Shown: positions 26,410 through 35,574 of the stretch, one piece after another
How positions within the stretch are numbered: the first letter of the stretch is position 1
Layout of the letters: each line of letters opens with the position of its first letter
NCBI GenBank assembly: GCA_902500785.1
Contig: CABVRW010000003.1
Location: 33,786 to 97,785 of the forward strand
Direction of reading: 5' to 3'
Length of the DNA: 64,000 nucleotides
Source: an uncultured Nitrospira sp.
GTDB lineage: Bacteria > Nitrospirota > Nitrospiria > Nitrospirales > Nitrospiraceae
Made by a program: the position numbers and the translations under genes
The notes under the pieces: generated by a model
Told to the model about the DNA's origin: nothing
Databases searched by the model: none
The model's input: the letters and a program-made list of their open reading frames with translations, nothing else

Positions 26410-26724
26410 ATGCTCACCACCAAAGAGCTTTCGGCTTGGCTCAACATCAAGCCGTCCACGCTCTATCTCTGGGTCTCACGGAACAAGATTCCTTGCCATC
26501 GCATCCATTGCCTCATCCGGTTCGACCCTGACGCCATCCAGGCGTGGCTGAATGGCTTTGGGGCAACTCCCGTCCAGCCTTTCCCATTGCCGATTCACGA
26601 CGATACCCGAGATATTAACCACCTCATTGAAGCGGCCAAATCCGAGGTCTATACTCCCCGGCACGGGGAAACCAGACCGAAATCAGGCCTCATCCAGAAG
26701 GAGGATGCAGATGGGGCTGTTTAA
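26410..26724 (+). CDS. Excisionase-like HTH protein
   Basis: A 104-residue protein with an N-terminal MerR/excisionase-type helix-turn-helix (MLTTKELSAWLNIKPSTLYL, then KIPCHRI and RFDPDAIQAWL). It lies immediately before the integrase and overlaps its start by 14 bp. The layout of a small HTH gene next to int is that of xis genes, which bias the recombinase towards excision. Confidence 0.78.
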   Translation: MLTTKELSAWLNIKPSTLYLWVSRNKIPCHRIHCLIRFDPDAIQAWLNGFGATPVQPFPLPIHDDTRDINHLIEAAKSEVYTPRHGETRPKSGLIQKEDADGAV

Positions 26725-27787
26725 GCGCAACAAAGTGTGGTGGATGACGTTTATCTATCAGGGACGGCAGGTCCGACGGAGTACCGAATGTACAGACCGC
26801 CGACTCGCAGAAGCGGTGCTCGGAAAGATCAAGGTCAAGCTCGTCGAAGGTCGCTATTTCGACCGGCTCGAAGAACAAGAACGGACCTTTGAAGAAATGG
26901 TCGAGCGCTACGTGGCTGAACGAGTCGTAGGAGCCAGCCGTCACGGTGAACGGCGGGCACGAGGCGTCCTGGCGCATCTGCTGCCGGTGTTTGGCCACAT
27001 GACCTTAGTTCGGGTCACACCAAAGGAGATTGCCGCGTACAAGTGGAAACGGCAACAGGCGGGAGCCGCGCCGGCCACCATCGTGAAAGAATTGGCGTTG
27101 ATGAAGACGGCCTTCAATATTGCCATTCGAGAATGGGAATGGTGCCGAGACAATCCCGTCTGTCGCGTGTCGATGGGCAAGGTGAACAATGCACGCGTCC
27201 GCTATTGCGATGACGAGACGCTGGCGACAATTCACCAAGCTTGCCCGACGTGGCTGCAACCGATCGTGATGCTGGCACGCTATACCGGCCTGCGCCGGGA
27301 GAACGTGGTGTGCTTGCAGTGGGAGCAAGTCGATCTGGCTCGGGGACTCATCATTCTGGATCACACGAAGAACGGAGATCGCTTAGGCATTCCGTTGTGT
27401 GATCCTGCGATGAAGACGTTGGAAGCCGTGAGACCCTCCCGACCACTCGCCAGCGGTCCTGTGTTCCTGCAACACACCGAGGCCAGGGAACCAGTGACGC
27501 CGGATATGGTCACAACGGCCTTTCGGCGAGCCTGTGAGTCCGTAGGCGTGACGAACTTTCGCTTTCACGACCTGCGGCATACGTTCGCCTCAGCGCTCGT
27601 CCAGCGAGGCGTGGATCTCTATCGGGTGCAACGGCTGCTCGGACACCGCGATGGACGGATGACGCAACGGTATGCGCATCTCGCACCGGAGAATTTGCGG
27701 GAAGCGGTGCAGGTGTTTAAGGACGACTATCACAAATTTAGCACAATGACGGGGTGTGAACCGCCACGGTTGGTGCTAACTGCGTGA
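26711..27787 (+). CDS. int: Tyrosine recombinase / integrase of the island
   Basis: A 358-residue phage-type integrase. It has an N-terminal arm-binding part (about 1-60), a SAM-like core-binding domain (about 65-150) and the catalytic domain with Arg in ARYTGLRREN, HDLRHTFAS (His-x-x-Arg), LLGHRD (His) and the nucleophile Tyr in MTQRYAHL. ATG 26711 is fixed by AAGGAGG six bases upstream. The stop lies four bp before the right att repeat and six bp before the tRNA-Glu CCA end, the standard position for a tRNA-targeting integrase. Confidence 0.93.
   Translation: MGLFKRNKVWWMTFIYQGRQVRRSTECTDRRLAEAVLGKIKVKLVEGRYFDRLEEQERTFEEMVERYVAERVVGASRHGERRARGVLAHLLPVFGHMTLVRVTPKEIAAYKWKRQQAGAAPATIVKELALMKTAFNIAIREWEWCRDNPVCRVSMGKVNNARVRYCDDETLATIHQACPTWLQPIVMLARYTGLRRENVVCLQWEQVDLARGLIILDHTKNGDRLGIPLCDPAMKTLEAVRPSRPLASGPVFLQHTEAREPVTPDMVTTAFRRACESVGVTNFRFHDLRHTFASALVQRGVDLYRVQRLLGHRDGRMTQRYAHLAPENLREAVQVFKDDYHKFSTMTGCEPPRLVLTA
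27731..27745. promoter_or_regulatory. Candidate integrase arm-binding repeat (right)
   Basis: CACAAATTTAGCACA, inside the 3' end of the integrase gene and 47 bp from the right att repeat, differs by one base from the 15-mer at 19529-19543 near the left end and has the same orientation. Confidence 0.42.
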
Positions 27788-27791
27788 AAAG

Positions 27792-27837
27792 GTTGGTGGT
27801 CCCAACGGGATTTGAACCCGTGTCTGAGCCTTGAGAG
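27792..27837 (-). repeat. Right attachment repeat within tRNA-Glu
   Basis: A 46-bp copy matching 19349-19394 with one mismatch (27812, T instead of C). It covers the CCA end, T-arm, variable region and anticodon-stem 3' half of the intact tRNA-Glu gene, so the tRNA was rebuilt on integration. Confidence 0.92.
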
Positions 27838-27871
27838 GGCTCCGTCCTAGGCCAAGCTAGACGATGGGACC
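27794..27871 (-). tRNA. tRNA-Glu (anticodon CTC)
   Basis: A cloverleaf with a seven-bp acceptor stem (GGTCCCA/TGGGACC), discriminator A and encoded CCA. The anticodon arm is GAGCC-CTCTCAA-GGCTC, so the anticodon is CTC. The T-arm is ACGGG-TTCAAAT-CCCGT. It is the integration target of the arsenic island, whose recombinase gene ends just beyond the tRNA 3' end. Confidence 0.95.
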
Positions 27872-28040
27872 AGAGAGGCAGTCCATGCAGCAACTGAAAG
27901 AGCAGGACTGTACCACAGCGAGTTTTGGCTTTTCAAACAGCAAGTCATCGCAGGCAGGACTGACGGCTGCCTGAAACCGGATACAGCTGGAAGGGCTGCA
28001 CCTGCTTGCGGAGGCAATGGAATTAGCCTACAGTACGACG

Positions 28041-28475
28041 ATGGTCGTCCATTTCGCTGGCTCCCGGTTCTTCCTGATCGCAGGTCTGCTCCCGGCGTTC
28101 CTCTCACTAGCCGGCTGTGGTGCGAGCTTTCTGGAAGGAACCATCGCGCCTCCCAATTCCAGCGCCTGGACCAAATGTGGGGCCACCACCAAAGTCCGCG
28201 TGAAGCCACCGCAATCCACCATTACCGTCGCGTATACCGAGCCCACGTCCGGCACCGACGGCAAACCCTTGACTAACCTTGCGTATACGACCATTTACTA
28301 CAACGCCGGCGATGGCCCGGTCATCGGGAAGGTCGTCCCCGCGTCACAAAAGACCGGCGGAGGGGCGGTCTCCCAAGTCATTGCGATTCCTCTGCGTGAT
28401 CAATCGGAACAGGACGTCACCGTCTGCGTGACGGCCACTGATTCCGATGAGCGTGAAGGCCCTGCCTCTCCCTAA
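28041..28475 (+). CDS. Putative lipoprotein with fibronectin III-like segment
   Basis: A 144-residue protein with a lipoprotein signal (hydrophobic core, then LAGC near residue 25, the lipidated Cys). The mature part has a beta-rich stretch (ITVAYTEPTSG, then TIYYNAGDGP) reminiscent of a fibronectin type III domain. ATG 28041 gives a normal-length signal; an earlier in-frame start at 28017 is also possible. It lies just outside the tRNA-Glu gene on the chromosome side. The function is unknown. Confidence 0.62.
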   Translation: MVVHFAGSRFFLIAGLLPAFLSLAGCGASFLEGTIAPPNSSAWTKCGATTKVRVKPPQSTITVAYTEPTSGTDGKPLTNLAYTTIYYNAGDGPVIGKVVPASQKTGGGAVSQVIAIPLRDQSEQDVTVCVTATDSDEREGPASP

Positions 28476-28520
28476 CCACACAGCCATACCCACGGCCAAA
28501 ACGGACTTGACAGCGCCTCG

Positions 28521-28826
28521 CTAAGGGCCTACCTTGCTCCCCACTTGATCAGGCAAGCACGTATCATCGAATGCATCCCTCAACGGGTCCGTGAGCCACC
28601 CTCGCAGGCTGACGAACAACTCGTCGTTTGCTTGATACGCTGCGATCAGCTCATGGGCGCTATTTGTGACAGAATAGCCCACAGGATGCTCAAAAGGGCC
28701 CTCCAGCAAGGCCGATCGAGCATCGAGCGAAGCGGCGAATCGTACTCGTGCGGTACGGTGACCGGCTGCGTGATGCGAGAACACCGCTGGCGGACTGTTT
28801 CCGCATTCTGCTAGATCTCTACGCAT
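28521..28826 (-). CDS. Possible small protein of unknown function
   Basis: A 101-residue open frame with a reasonable amino-acid composition (for example AHELIAAYQANDELFVSL near residues 62-79) but no recognisable domain and no clear ribosome site. Its start overlaps that of the plus-strand gene at 28825. If it is not a gene, the interval 28476-28824 is non-coding; a TTGACA-17-TACCTT promoter-like pair on the plus strand at about 28510-28538 would support that view. Confidence 0.3.
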   Translation of the reverse strand: MRRDLAECGNSPPAVFSHHAAGHRTARVRFAASLDARSALLEGPFEHPVGYSVTNSAHELIAAYQANDELFVSLRGWLTDPLRDAFDDTCLPDQVGSKVGP

Positions 28827-29349
28827 GGAACTACGCAAACCTGACCCATCGCCCCCCTCCCACGAGGCTGAATCGAAGCGGCATAGGTCCCGCCTGGAAA
28901 TCCGACTGGGCTCCAACATTTTCCGCAACACCAACGGGGTCATCCGCATTCAAGGCAAAGAACAACTCGTGCTGGAACTCACGTCGGAGCAGGACCGCAT
29001 CCTGCTCACCATCGATCTTTATGACGGCAGCGGCAACCATGTCGCACACCTGCGCCGCAATCGTTGGGCGTTTAACGACGGCAACCGGTTTTCGCTCAAC
29101 ACGAGCGATTCCCCCCCGACCCTCTTCCCCAATCTGCCGTGGCTGAAATTGACGGACCAGGAGACCGGCGAGACGGTCCTGGAAGCGGCGGTCGCGCCCG
29201 GCGAAAAAATCCATGTGGCCACGGGGAAATTCTACTCGCACCGGGGGCAGCTCATTGAAATCACCTCGCACTTCTGCCGCATCGGGTCTACCCACACGCT
29301 GTTCGGCGATGTGTTCGAGGCCCGCGGCGGAACCGCGGTGCTCGGCTGA
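28825..29349 (+). CDS. Conserved-looking cytosolic protein of unknown function
   Basis: A 174-residue protein without a signal peptide. It is beta-rich, with alternating hydrophobic residues (for example RLEIRLGSNIF, RILLTIDLYD, EKIHVATGKFYSHRGQLIEI). No catalytic motif is recognised. It is followed after 15 bp by another small gene on the same strand, so the two are probably cotranscribed. Confidence 0.6.
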   Translation: MELRKPDPSPPSHEAESKRHRSRLEIRLGSNIFRNTNGVIRIQGKEQLVLELTSEQDRILLTIDLYDGSGNHVAHLRRNRWAFNDGNRFSLNTSDSPPTLFPNLPWLKLTDQETGETVLEAAVAPGEKIHVATGKFYSHRGQLIEITSHFCRIGSTHTLFGDVFEARGGTAVLG

Positions 29350-29364
29350 CAAGGGCCGGGGCAC

Positions 29365-29799
29365 ATGACTGACGTTTCACATCCCAGCGTCCAGGCCTTC
29401 TTGGTGTGCGACTGCGTCATCGAAGACAGCCTGACCAAGAAAAAATCCCTGATCGGCATTTTTACCCACCTCCAGGCGGTGACGTTCCCGTTTCAACATC
29501 AGCAACTCGGTCTGTACTTCTGCATGACCGATGCCGAGGGGACCTATCACTTCGACATCGACCTGGTGTACGTCAATACGGACCAGCTGGTCTGCCGCGC
29601 CTCCCTTCCCAATATCGTTATCGGGGACCGCCTGCAGATTGCTGACTTCGGCATCAATATCCCCGCCCTCCTGTTCCCCGCCCCGGGTCGCTATGAGTTC
29701 CGCTTGCGTATGAACGGCCGCGTGCTCGCACAGAAAGATTTCAATGTGATCCGGCTACCGGCACCGCCCGACGTTGAGCCGCAGCCACATTCCCCTTGA
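29365..29799 (+). CDS. DUF6941-like protein
   Basis: A 144-residue beta-rich protein. The start VQAFLVCDCVIEDSLTKKKS followed by LIGIFTHLQAVTFPF, then TDAEGTYHFDIDLVYV and RYEFRLRMNGRVLAQKDF, follow a pattern I associate with the DUF6941 family: a CD-x-V start, a SLIGIF turn and a C-terminal 'grow the benefit of the domain'-like strand pair. The family function is unknown. It lies 15 bp after the preceding gene. Confidence 0.6.
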   Translation: MTDVSHPSVQAFLVCDCVIEDSLTKKKSLIGIFTHLQAVTFPFQHQQLGLYFCMTDAEGTYHFDIDLVYVNTDQLVCRASLPNIVIGDRLQIADFGINIPALLFPAPGRYEFRLRMNGRVLAQKDFNVIRLPAPPDVEPQPHSP

Positions 29800-29954
29800 C
29801 GCCACACATTCGGCCACAGAAAAGGTTCGTCCTAGCTCATCAGTCGGAGCGGCAAACCCGCCGCCGTTATATGTGTCAGGTTTCGGGAGAACTGTGCTGA
29901 TCAAGGGTGGATCCGAGCGGCGTACCGAGCCCCACGCTGCATCAACGGGCTGGA

Positions 29955-31112
29955 CTAAAAGGCCGTGGCGGTGGCCAGGCAGGCGTCGACATACTCTTCT
30001 TCGCCTTTGCGACAGGCTTGTGCCCGCTTCTCCTTATCGTCGAAGAGGGGCACCACCATCTCCCCCACAGTGGCATAACAGTCCTTCTTGAAGGGCCCGT
30101 CCAGGCTCCGACAGAGTGCGAGACCCGGCTCCGGCTTGGCATCGGTGAGAATAAAGTCCTTCACGGCGCCGATGAAACATTGCCGTACCTGATCGGCCTG
30201 CCCCAGCCGGCAGAGCTCATTGACCCGCAGCGCATCACGCAAGGTGTAGCCGCTGATATCACGGCCTAAACTTCGATAACAGGTCGTCTGGTGCTCCCCC
30301 TCCACTCGAGCGCACTGCGTGAAGGCTTGCGCAAAATCGTAATTCAGGAAGGTCAGCACTGCCGAGGTCTGCATCAGATAACAGGCTCGCAAGTATTTCT
30401 CATTCAGTACGGAACAGGGGTACAAGAGGTCTTGGGGATTCAGAAAACTCGTGGCCGCATGGTGATGATGTTCGCCCCCCGATTGGGCCGGTTGAGTCCG
30501 TTGCGCCTGCTGGAACGTGACGATATTTTCCATGAACACGCCGCCATAGCAGGACTCTCGATCCCAGCTCCCCGGCAACGCATCACAAAACGCCAGACTT
30601 TTGAGCAGATCGTAGCGAAATTGAATGGTCAGGCCATGGCCCAACCCATGGAGGCAGTTGTACCGCTGAAACGAATAGGCTGAGACCGTCTCGCTGATAG
30701 GACAGAGGGGCAGGATATGCTGCGGTTCGACGCTGGCCAGACTGCTGAGGAATGCCTGCAAGACACCATGGTAGCAGCCCGACCAAAACACGTCCCGGCA
30801 GTGTGACAGCGCGAGCGGCGCCGTGCCATACCGCGCGAACGAACGCTGGCCGACGTGATGGACGAGTGGATGGGCCTCGCGCAACGCCTCAGGGTCTTGG
30901 GCTGTGATCTGCTCCAGTGCCGTGAGCGCCTGTTCCGTACCCTCTGCCTGGAGCACCGTTTCCAGATGCCGCTGATAACACTGCATCTTGACGTCGAGCG
31001 GTTGGGCCCGGCAAGCCTCTAGGGAGTCAGACTCACCCGCCTGAATTCCGCCCACCCACATGATGCCGAGCAGCATCACAAGTCCCCATGCGCTCCATCG
31101 ACCATTCGGCAT
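29955..31112 (-). CDS. Exported protein made of cysteine-pair repeats
   Basis: A 385-residue protein with a signal peptide (hydrophobic core about residues 8-22, cleavage near IQAG). It carries nine Cys pairs at residues 34/45, 105/113, 137/153, 176/188, 233/244, 267/278, 301/312, 334/345 and 367/378. Six of them have the exact form C-x10-C, and the second Cys is followed by Tyr, Phe or Leu. The last five pairs recur every 33-34 residues, the period of TPR-like helical hairpins, so each hairpin may be locked by one disulfide. Histidine clusters (GLGHG near 156, HHHH near 215) could bind metal or haem. ATG 31112 follows GGGAGA. I know no named family for this. Confidence 0.75.
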   Translation of the reverse strand: MPNGRWSAWGLVMLLGIMWVGGIQAGESDSLEACRAQPLDVKMQCYQRHLETVLQAEGTEQALTALEQITAQDPEALREAHPLVHHVGQRSFARYGTAPLALSHCRDVFWSGCYHGVLQAFLSSLASVEPQHILPLCPISETVSAYSFQRYNCLHGLGHGLTIQFRYDLLKSLAFCDALPGSWDRESCYGGVFMENIVTFQQAQRTQPAQSGGEHHHHAATSFLNPQDLLYPCSVLNEKYLRACYLMQTSAVLTFLNYDFAQAFTQCARVEGEHQTTCYRSLGRDISGYTLRDALRVNELCRLGQADQVRQCFIGAVKDFILTDAKPEPGLALCRSLDGPFKKDCYATVGEMVVPLFDDKEKRAQACRKGEEEYVDACLATATAF

Positions 31113-31312
31113 CGCATCTCCCTTACCGGACGCCACATCCACCTGTCGCCGACGCTTGATTCTAAAATAGTCCCTTCGATCGATCCAGAAAAAAGCCATT
31201 CGCCACGACGCGGCGCGGTCCGGACTATCCGGTCCCTCTTCTCCCGCCCCGCCGTTCTGTGATAGAACCATGCGCGTTTCATCAGATGCAATTCGACGGA
31301 ATCGCAACAACC

Positions 31313-33016
31313 ATGTCCACCACGCCAGAACCGCAACCACGTTCGGACTTCATCCGCGAGATCGTCGCGGCCGACCGTGCCGCCGGGAAACATGCCGGTC
31401 GAGTCGTCACCCGCTTTCCGCCGGAACCGAACGGCTATCTCCATATCGGCCATGCCAAGTCGATTTGCCTGAACTTCGGCATCGCCAATGAGAATCCAGG
31501 CGGAATTTGCCATCTCCGCATGGATGATACCAATCCCACGACCGAAGACCCTGAATACGTGCAGGCCATTCAGGAAGATGTTCGCTGGCTCGGGTTCGAC
31601 TGGCAGAACAAGATGTTTTTCGCATCCGATTACTTTGAGCGACTCTACGAATACGCCATAGGACTGATTCAGCAGGGGCTTGCGTACGTCGACAGCCTCA
31701 CCGCCGATGAGATGCGCGCCTACCGCGGAACCCTGACCGAGCCGGGCCAAGCCAGCCCCTTCCGCGCTCGGAGCGTCGCCGAAAACCTGGATCTCTTTCG
31801 TCGGATGCGGGCCGGTGAATTCCCCGACGGGGCTCATGTGCTGCGAGCCAAGATCGACATGGCCTCGCCGAACATCAATCTCCGCGATCCCGTGCTCTAC
31901 AGAATCAGACACGTCGCCCATTACCGCATGGGCACGACCTGGTGCATCTATCCGGCCTACGATTTTGCGCACCCCCTCTCCGATGCGATGGAAGGCATCA
32001 CGCATTCGATTTGCACCCTCGAATTTGAAGATCACCGGCCGCTGTATGACTGGGTGGTCGAACACTGCGGGACTCCACAGCGACCGCAGCAAATCGAATT
32101 CGCCCGGCTCAATGTCGCCTTCACGGTCATGAGCAAACGAAAATTGCTCGATCTGGTTGAACGCAAGCTGGTGAACGGCTGGGATGATCCTCGCCTCCCC
32201 ACCCTGAAGGGCCTCCGCCGCCGCGGGTTCACGCCCGAGGCATTGCGCGCGTTTTGTGAGGCCATCGGCGTCGCGAAACGGGATGCCGTGGTCGAGATGC
32301 AACTCCTTGAACACTTCGTCCGGGAAGACCTGAACAAACGCGCGCCCCGTGTGATGGCGGTGCTCCGCCCCTTGCGCCTGGTCATCGAGAACTACCCGGA
32401 GGGGCAGGTCGAACAGCTCGACGCCGTCAACAACCCGGAAGACCCCTCAGCCGGAACGCGTCAGGTTCCCTTCTCGCGCACCCTCTATATCGATCATGAA
32501 GACTTTAGAGAAGATCCGCCGAAACAGTTCTTTCGCCTCGCGCCGGGCCGCGAGGTGCGGCTGCGTTATGCCTACATCATCACCTGTGTCGGTGTCGTGA
32601 AGGACCCGGGTACGGGCGAAGTGACGGAACTGCGCTGTACCTATGACCCCGAGACCAAGAGCGGCGGGGCACAGGCGCAACGCAAGGTGAAAGCGACGAT
32701 CCATTGGGTATCGGCTTCACACGCCATCGATGCCGAAATACGGCTCTATGAAAATCTGATGCTCACAGATCCCGGGAAAATTCCACCCGATCAGGACTGG
32801 ACCCAGCACTTAAACCCCTGTTCTCTGGAGCGCCTGTCGGCCTGCAAGGTGGAACCCAGTTTGGCCTCAGTTTCCCCAGGCACCCGGCTGCAATTCGAAC
32901 GGGTCGGGTACTTCTGCGCCGACCCCGATTCCTCCCCCAGCCGGCTCGTCTTTAATCGAACCGTCACGCTCAAAGATGCCTACGCGAAGATCGAGAAAGC
33001 TCGGACCCCGCGCTGA
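31313..33016 (+). CDS. glnS: Glutaminyl-tRNA synthetase
   Basis: A 567-residue class I synthetase. [17 protein letters not shown] has the HIGH-type motif (about 35-51), [11 protein letters not shown] follows, and VMSKRKL is the KMSKS-type loop (about 279). The C-terminal anticodon-binding beta-barrels run from about 345. It charges tRNA-Gln directly; both tRNA-Gln genes lie 2.6 kb downstream. The ATG at 31313 is chosen to match the family N-terminus, and the 5' flank has no clear ribosome site. It is divergent from the cysteine-repeat gene. Confidence 0.94.
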   Translation: MSTTPEPQPRSDFIREIVAADRAAGKHAGRVVTRFPPEPNGYLHIGHAKSICLNFGIANENPGGICHLRMDDTNPTTEDPEYVQAIQEDVRWLGFDWQNKMFFASDYFERLYEYAIGLIQQGLAYVDSLTADEMRAYRGTLTEPGQASPFRARSVAENLDLFRRMRAGEFPDGAHVLRAKIDMASPNINLRDPVLYRIRHVAHYRMGTTWCIYPAYDFAHPLSDAMEGITHSICTLEFEDHRPLYDWVVEHCGTPQRPQQIEFARLNVAFTVMSKRKLLDLVERKLVNGWDDPRLPTLKGLRRRGFTPEALRAFCEAIGVAKRDAVVEMQLLEHFVREDLNKRAPRVMAVLRPLRLVIENYPEGQVEQLDAVNNPEDPSAGTRQVPFSRTLYIDHEDFREDPPKQFFRLAPGREVRLRYAYIITCVGVVKDPGTGEVTELRCTYDPETKSGGAQAQRKVKATIHWVSASHAIDAEIRLYENLMLTDPGKIPPDQDWTQHLNPCSLERLSACKVEPSLASVSPGTRLQFERVGYFCADPDSSPSRLVFNRTVTLKDAYAKIEKARTPR

Positions 33017-33166
33017 CCGGCTTCGCCCTCGCTCCATCAGACCTGACACTGTCCCACACAAAGTACTGGTGCTCCAGTCTTCGGCACCCTTGAACATGTC
33101 CGGGTGCATCGACGAGAATCACCACTCGCGCGGCAAACAAGCAATCGTCCATAAAGGAGGCCGACG

Positions 33167-33502
33167 ATGGTGACGCAATTAAGCTGGGAGAAGCGAGAGA
33201 CCGAGAATGCTTCATTTCGCGAGCGCCTGTCCCTGCTCGAGGCCGCGATCCCACACGCGGCGATTGGGGCGCAACCACTCCTCGCACGCATCCAACGCTC
33301 CGCCCTTCGCCTGCACGATCAACTTCAACATATCGACGCCACGCCCCCATTGCCACGCTCCGCCGTGAGCCAGGTCCGTTGTTTTGATTGCGGAACAGCC
33401 AGCATGGAATCATTTCATACCTCGACCCAGGGCGGTTACCACCTCTGTCCAACCTGTTTTCAGCACCGCCTCCATACCGGCCGCGCCAAGACCGCTCACT
33501 GA
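33167..33502 (+). CDS. Small zinc-ribbon protein
   Basis: A 111-residue protein with a helical N-terminal half and a C-terminal four-cysteine ribbon (CFDC near residue 71 and CPTC near 93). AAAGGAGG lies eight bases before the ATG, a strong ribosome site that supports it as a real gene. It lies between glnS and the ABC-F gene on the same strand. The function is unknown. Confidence 0.65.
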   Translation: MVTQLSWEKRETENASFRERLSLLEAAIPHAAIGAQPLLARIQRSALRLHDQLQHIDATPPLPRSAVSQVRCFDCGTASMESFHTSTQGGYHLCPTCFQHRLHTGRAKTAH

Positions 33503-33650
33503 CCGTCACGTTTCGCTCGTACTCGACCGGTCCCGCCACACACGATCCGGGCGACCTTACAGATCCACAATCCTGCCGAAGACGCTGGCCCAACGCCGCT
33601 CTTACACCGTATACTACGGTCTTTCATTTTGTACGCGAGGTACCCAGGGT

Positions 33651-35498
33651 ATGGCCCCGAACGTTCTGTTGAGTTGTGAATCGATCAGCAAAAGCTATGG
33701 GGTCAGAGCTCTGTTCACGGATCTCTCCCTGGCACTCTCCGACGGCGATCACGTGGGCTTGATCGGACCGAATGGGTCCGGCAAATCGACGTTGCTCAAG
33801 ATCCTCATGGGACTCGAACCTCCGGATGAAGGCACGCGCACCCTGCGGCGCCACACACGCATCGGCTATGTTCCCCAGGAACCCGTCTTCCCCCCACACC
33901 ACAGCATTGAACAGGTACTGCAGGACACGCTGGCAGAAGACGGGCTCGATCCTCACGAACAGGGTGGCCGAATCGCCAGGGCCCTCAGCATCGGCGCCTT
34001 CCCCGATCCCGAACATGCGGTCTCCACGCTGTCCGGAGGCTGGCGTAAGCGATTGGCCATTACACAGGCCTTACTGCTCGAGCCGGATGTACTGCTCATG
34101 GACGAGCCGACGAACCATTTGGACTTGGAAGGCATCATCTGGCTGGAGCAACTGCTGAAGAATCGCGCCAAAGCCTTTCTCGTCATCAGTCACGATCGCC
34201 GCTTTCTCGAATCAGTCACATCTCGCATGGTGGAACTCAATCGCTGTTACCCTGAAGGCCGATTTGAAGCCCGCGGCTGCTATAGCGATTTCCTCGAACA
34301 ACGCGATGCCGCCCTCCAAGCGCAAGCCGACTATCAGGCCTCATTGGCAAATCGCGTCCGCCGGGAGGTGGAGTGGTTGCGCCGTGGCCCTAAAGCTCGC
34401 ACCACCAAAGCCAAGGGCCGGATTCAGTCGGCAGGCAAGCTCATCGACGAATTGAGCCAGGCCGAAACCCGCGCGGCACAGTCGACCATCGGTATCGACT
34501 TTTCCGCCTCGGGCCGAAAATCAAAACAGCTCGTGGTCGCGGAGCAGGTCACCAAGAGTTTCAACGTGACGCCCGTGGTGACGAACCTTGACCTGCTCCT
34601 CGGGCCCGGCCAACGGCTGGGCCTCTTAGGTCCTAACGGCAGCGGCAAAACCACGCTGCTGCGGTTACTCGCCGGTACGCTGGAGCCCGATTCCGGAACC
34701 ATTACGCGAGCGGAGGCGCTGCGCGTCGTCTCCTTTGAGCAACATCGCGAGTCCCTGGATCAATCCACCAGCTTGCGACGCGCGCTGGCCCCGTCAGGCG
34801 ATGCGGTCGTCTATCAAGATCGTTCGATCCATCTGGCGTCATGGGCCAAACGCTTTCTCTTTCGTCCGGAACAGCTGGATCTCCCGGTGTCAAAACTTTC
34901 CGGCGGCGAGCAGGCACGGCTTCTCATCGCCCGGCTGATGCTCGAACCAGCAGACCTGCTCATTCTCGATGAGCCGACCAATGACTTGGATATCCCCACC
35001 CTCGAAGTGCTGGAGGATAGTTTGCTGGAATTTCCCGGCGCGCTCGTGCTCGTGACCCATGATCGGTGGTTGCTGGATCGCGTCTCGACCATACTCCTGG
35101 CGCTGGATGGCACCGGTCGCGTCGAATGGTTTGCCGACTATGCTCAATGGGAAAATGCGCAGGACCGGGCCGGTGGATCCAACACGGAATCGAATGGTGA
35201 CGGGCGCGCGTCGACTGATCAGGATGAGGGTCCATCGGCCAATCCGGCTCGCAAAGCCAAAAAACTGAGCTATCGCGAGCAGAAGGAATGGAGCACGATC
35301 GAAGAGAGCATTCTCAAAGCCGAGGAGCAGGTCACGGCCTGCCAAGCCGCGATGCACGATCCAGCCGTCATGTCGGATGCCGCCGGGCTACAGGCACGGA
35401 GCCAGGCATTGGTCGCGGCGCAGACTGAGGTGGAGCGGCTGTACGGCCGCTGGGCGGAACTGGATGAAAAACGCGCGCAGACCGTGCAGAGTTCGTGA
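33651..35498 (+). CDS. ABC-F family ATPase (Uup/EttA-like)
   Basis: A 615-residue soluble protein with two ABC domains and no membrane segments. Walker A is GPNGSGKST (about 42-50) and GPNGSGKTT (about 325-333), signatures are LSGGWRKR and LSGGEQAR, and Walker B is LLMDEPTNHLDLE and LILDEPTNDLDIP. The linker between the domains has the basic helix typical of ABC-F proteins, and a C-terminal acidic/coiled-coil segment (about 550-610) resembles Uup. ABC-F proteins act on the ribosome or in DNA transactions. ATG 33651 starts at the first domain; the frame upstream overlaps the zinc-ribbon gene. Confidence 0.9.
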   Translation: MAPNVLLSCESISKSYGVRALFTDLSLALSDGDHVGLIGPNGSGKSTLLKILMGLEPPDEGTRTLRRHTRIGYVPQEPVFPPHHSIEQVLQDTLAEDGLDPHEQGGRIARALSIGAFPDPEHAVSTLSGGWRKRLAITQALLLEPDVLLMDEPTNHLDLEGIIWLEQLLKNRAKAFLVISHDRRFLESVTSRMVELNRCYPEGRFEARGCYSDFLEQRDAALQAQADYQASLANRVRREVEWLRRGPKARTTKAKGRIQSAGKLIDELSQAETRAAQSTIGIDFSASGRKSKQLVVAEQVTKSFNVTPVVTNLDLLLGPGQRLGLLGPNGSGKTTLLRLLAGTLEPDSGTITRAEALRVVSFEQHRESLDQSTSLRRALAPSGDAVVYQDRSIHLASWAKRFLFRPEQLDLPVSKLSGGEQARLLIARLMLEPADLLILDEPTNDLDIPTLEVLEDSLLEFPGALVLVTHDRWLLDRVSTILLALDGTGRVEWFADYAQWENAQDRAGGSNTESNGDGRASTDQDEGPSANPARKAKKLSYREQKEWSTIEESILKAEEQVTACQAAMHDPAVMSDAAGLQARSQALVAAQTEVERLYGRWAELDEKRAQTVQSS

Positions 35499-35574
35499 AC
35501 ATAGGCGAGCAACCACACGCCGTCACGTCCTGACTGAGGCTGGACCTTCCGTCGCAGCATCCAAGCGGGAAATT

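Larger units (their letters stand above)
19349..27837. mobile_element. Integrative genomic island (8.5 kb) inserted in tRNA-Glu, carrying arsenic resistance
   Basis: The island is bounded by a 46-bp direct repeat (19349-19394 and 27792-27837, one mismatch) equal to the 3' half of the tRNA-Glu(CTC) gene. An intact tRNA remains at the right end, with a tyrosine recombinase gene ending four bp before the right-hand repeat. Cargo in order: arsenic operon, HTH plus Fic pair, transposase fragment, an IS3-family copy, a truncated replication initiator, an excisionase-like gene and integrase. The AT-rich stretch at 22600-22730 differs from the chromosome around it. No conjugation genes are visible, so it would need to be mobilised in trans or is now immobile. 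Confidence 0.9.

Noticed and set aside
28545..28814. A plus-strand 89-residue gene opposite the possible minus-strand gene
   Set aside because: Cys/Arg-rich translation without a ribosome site; the promoter-like TTGACA upstream is not enough support.
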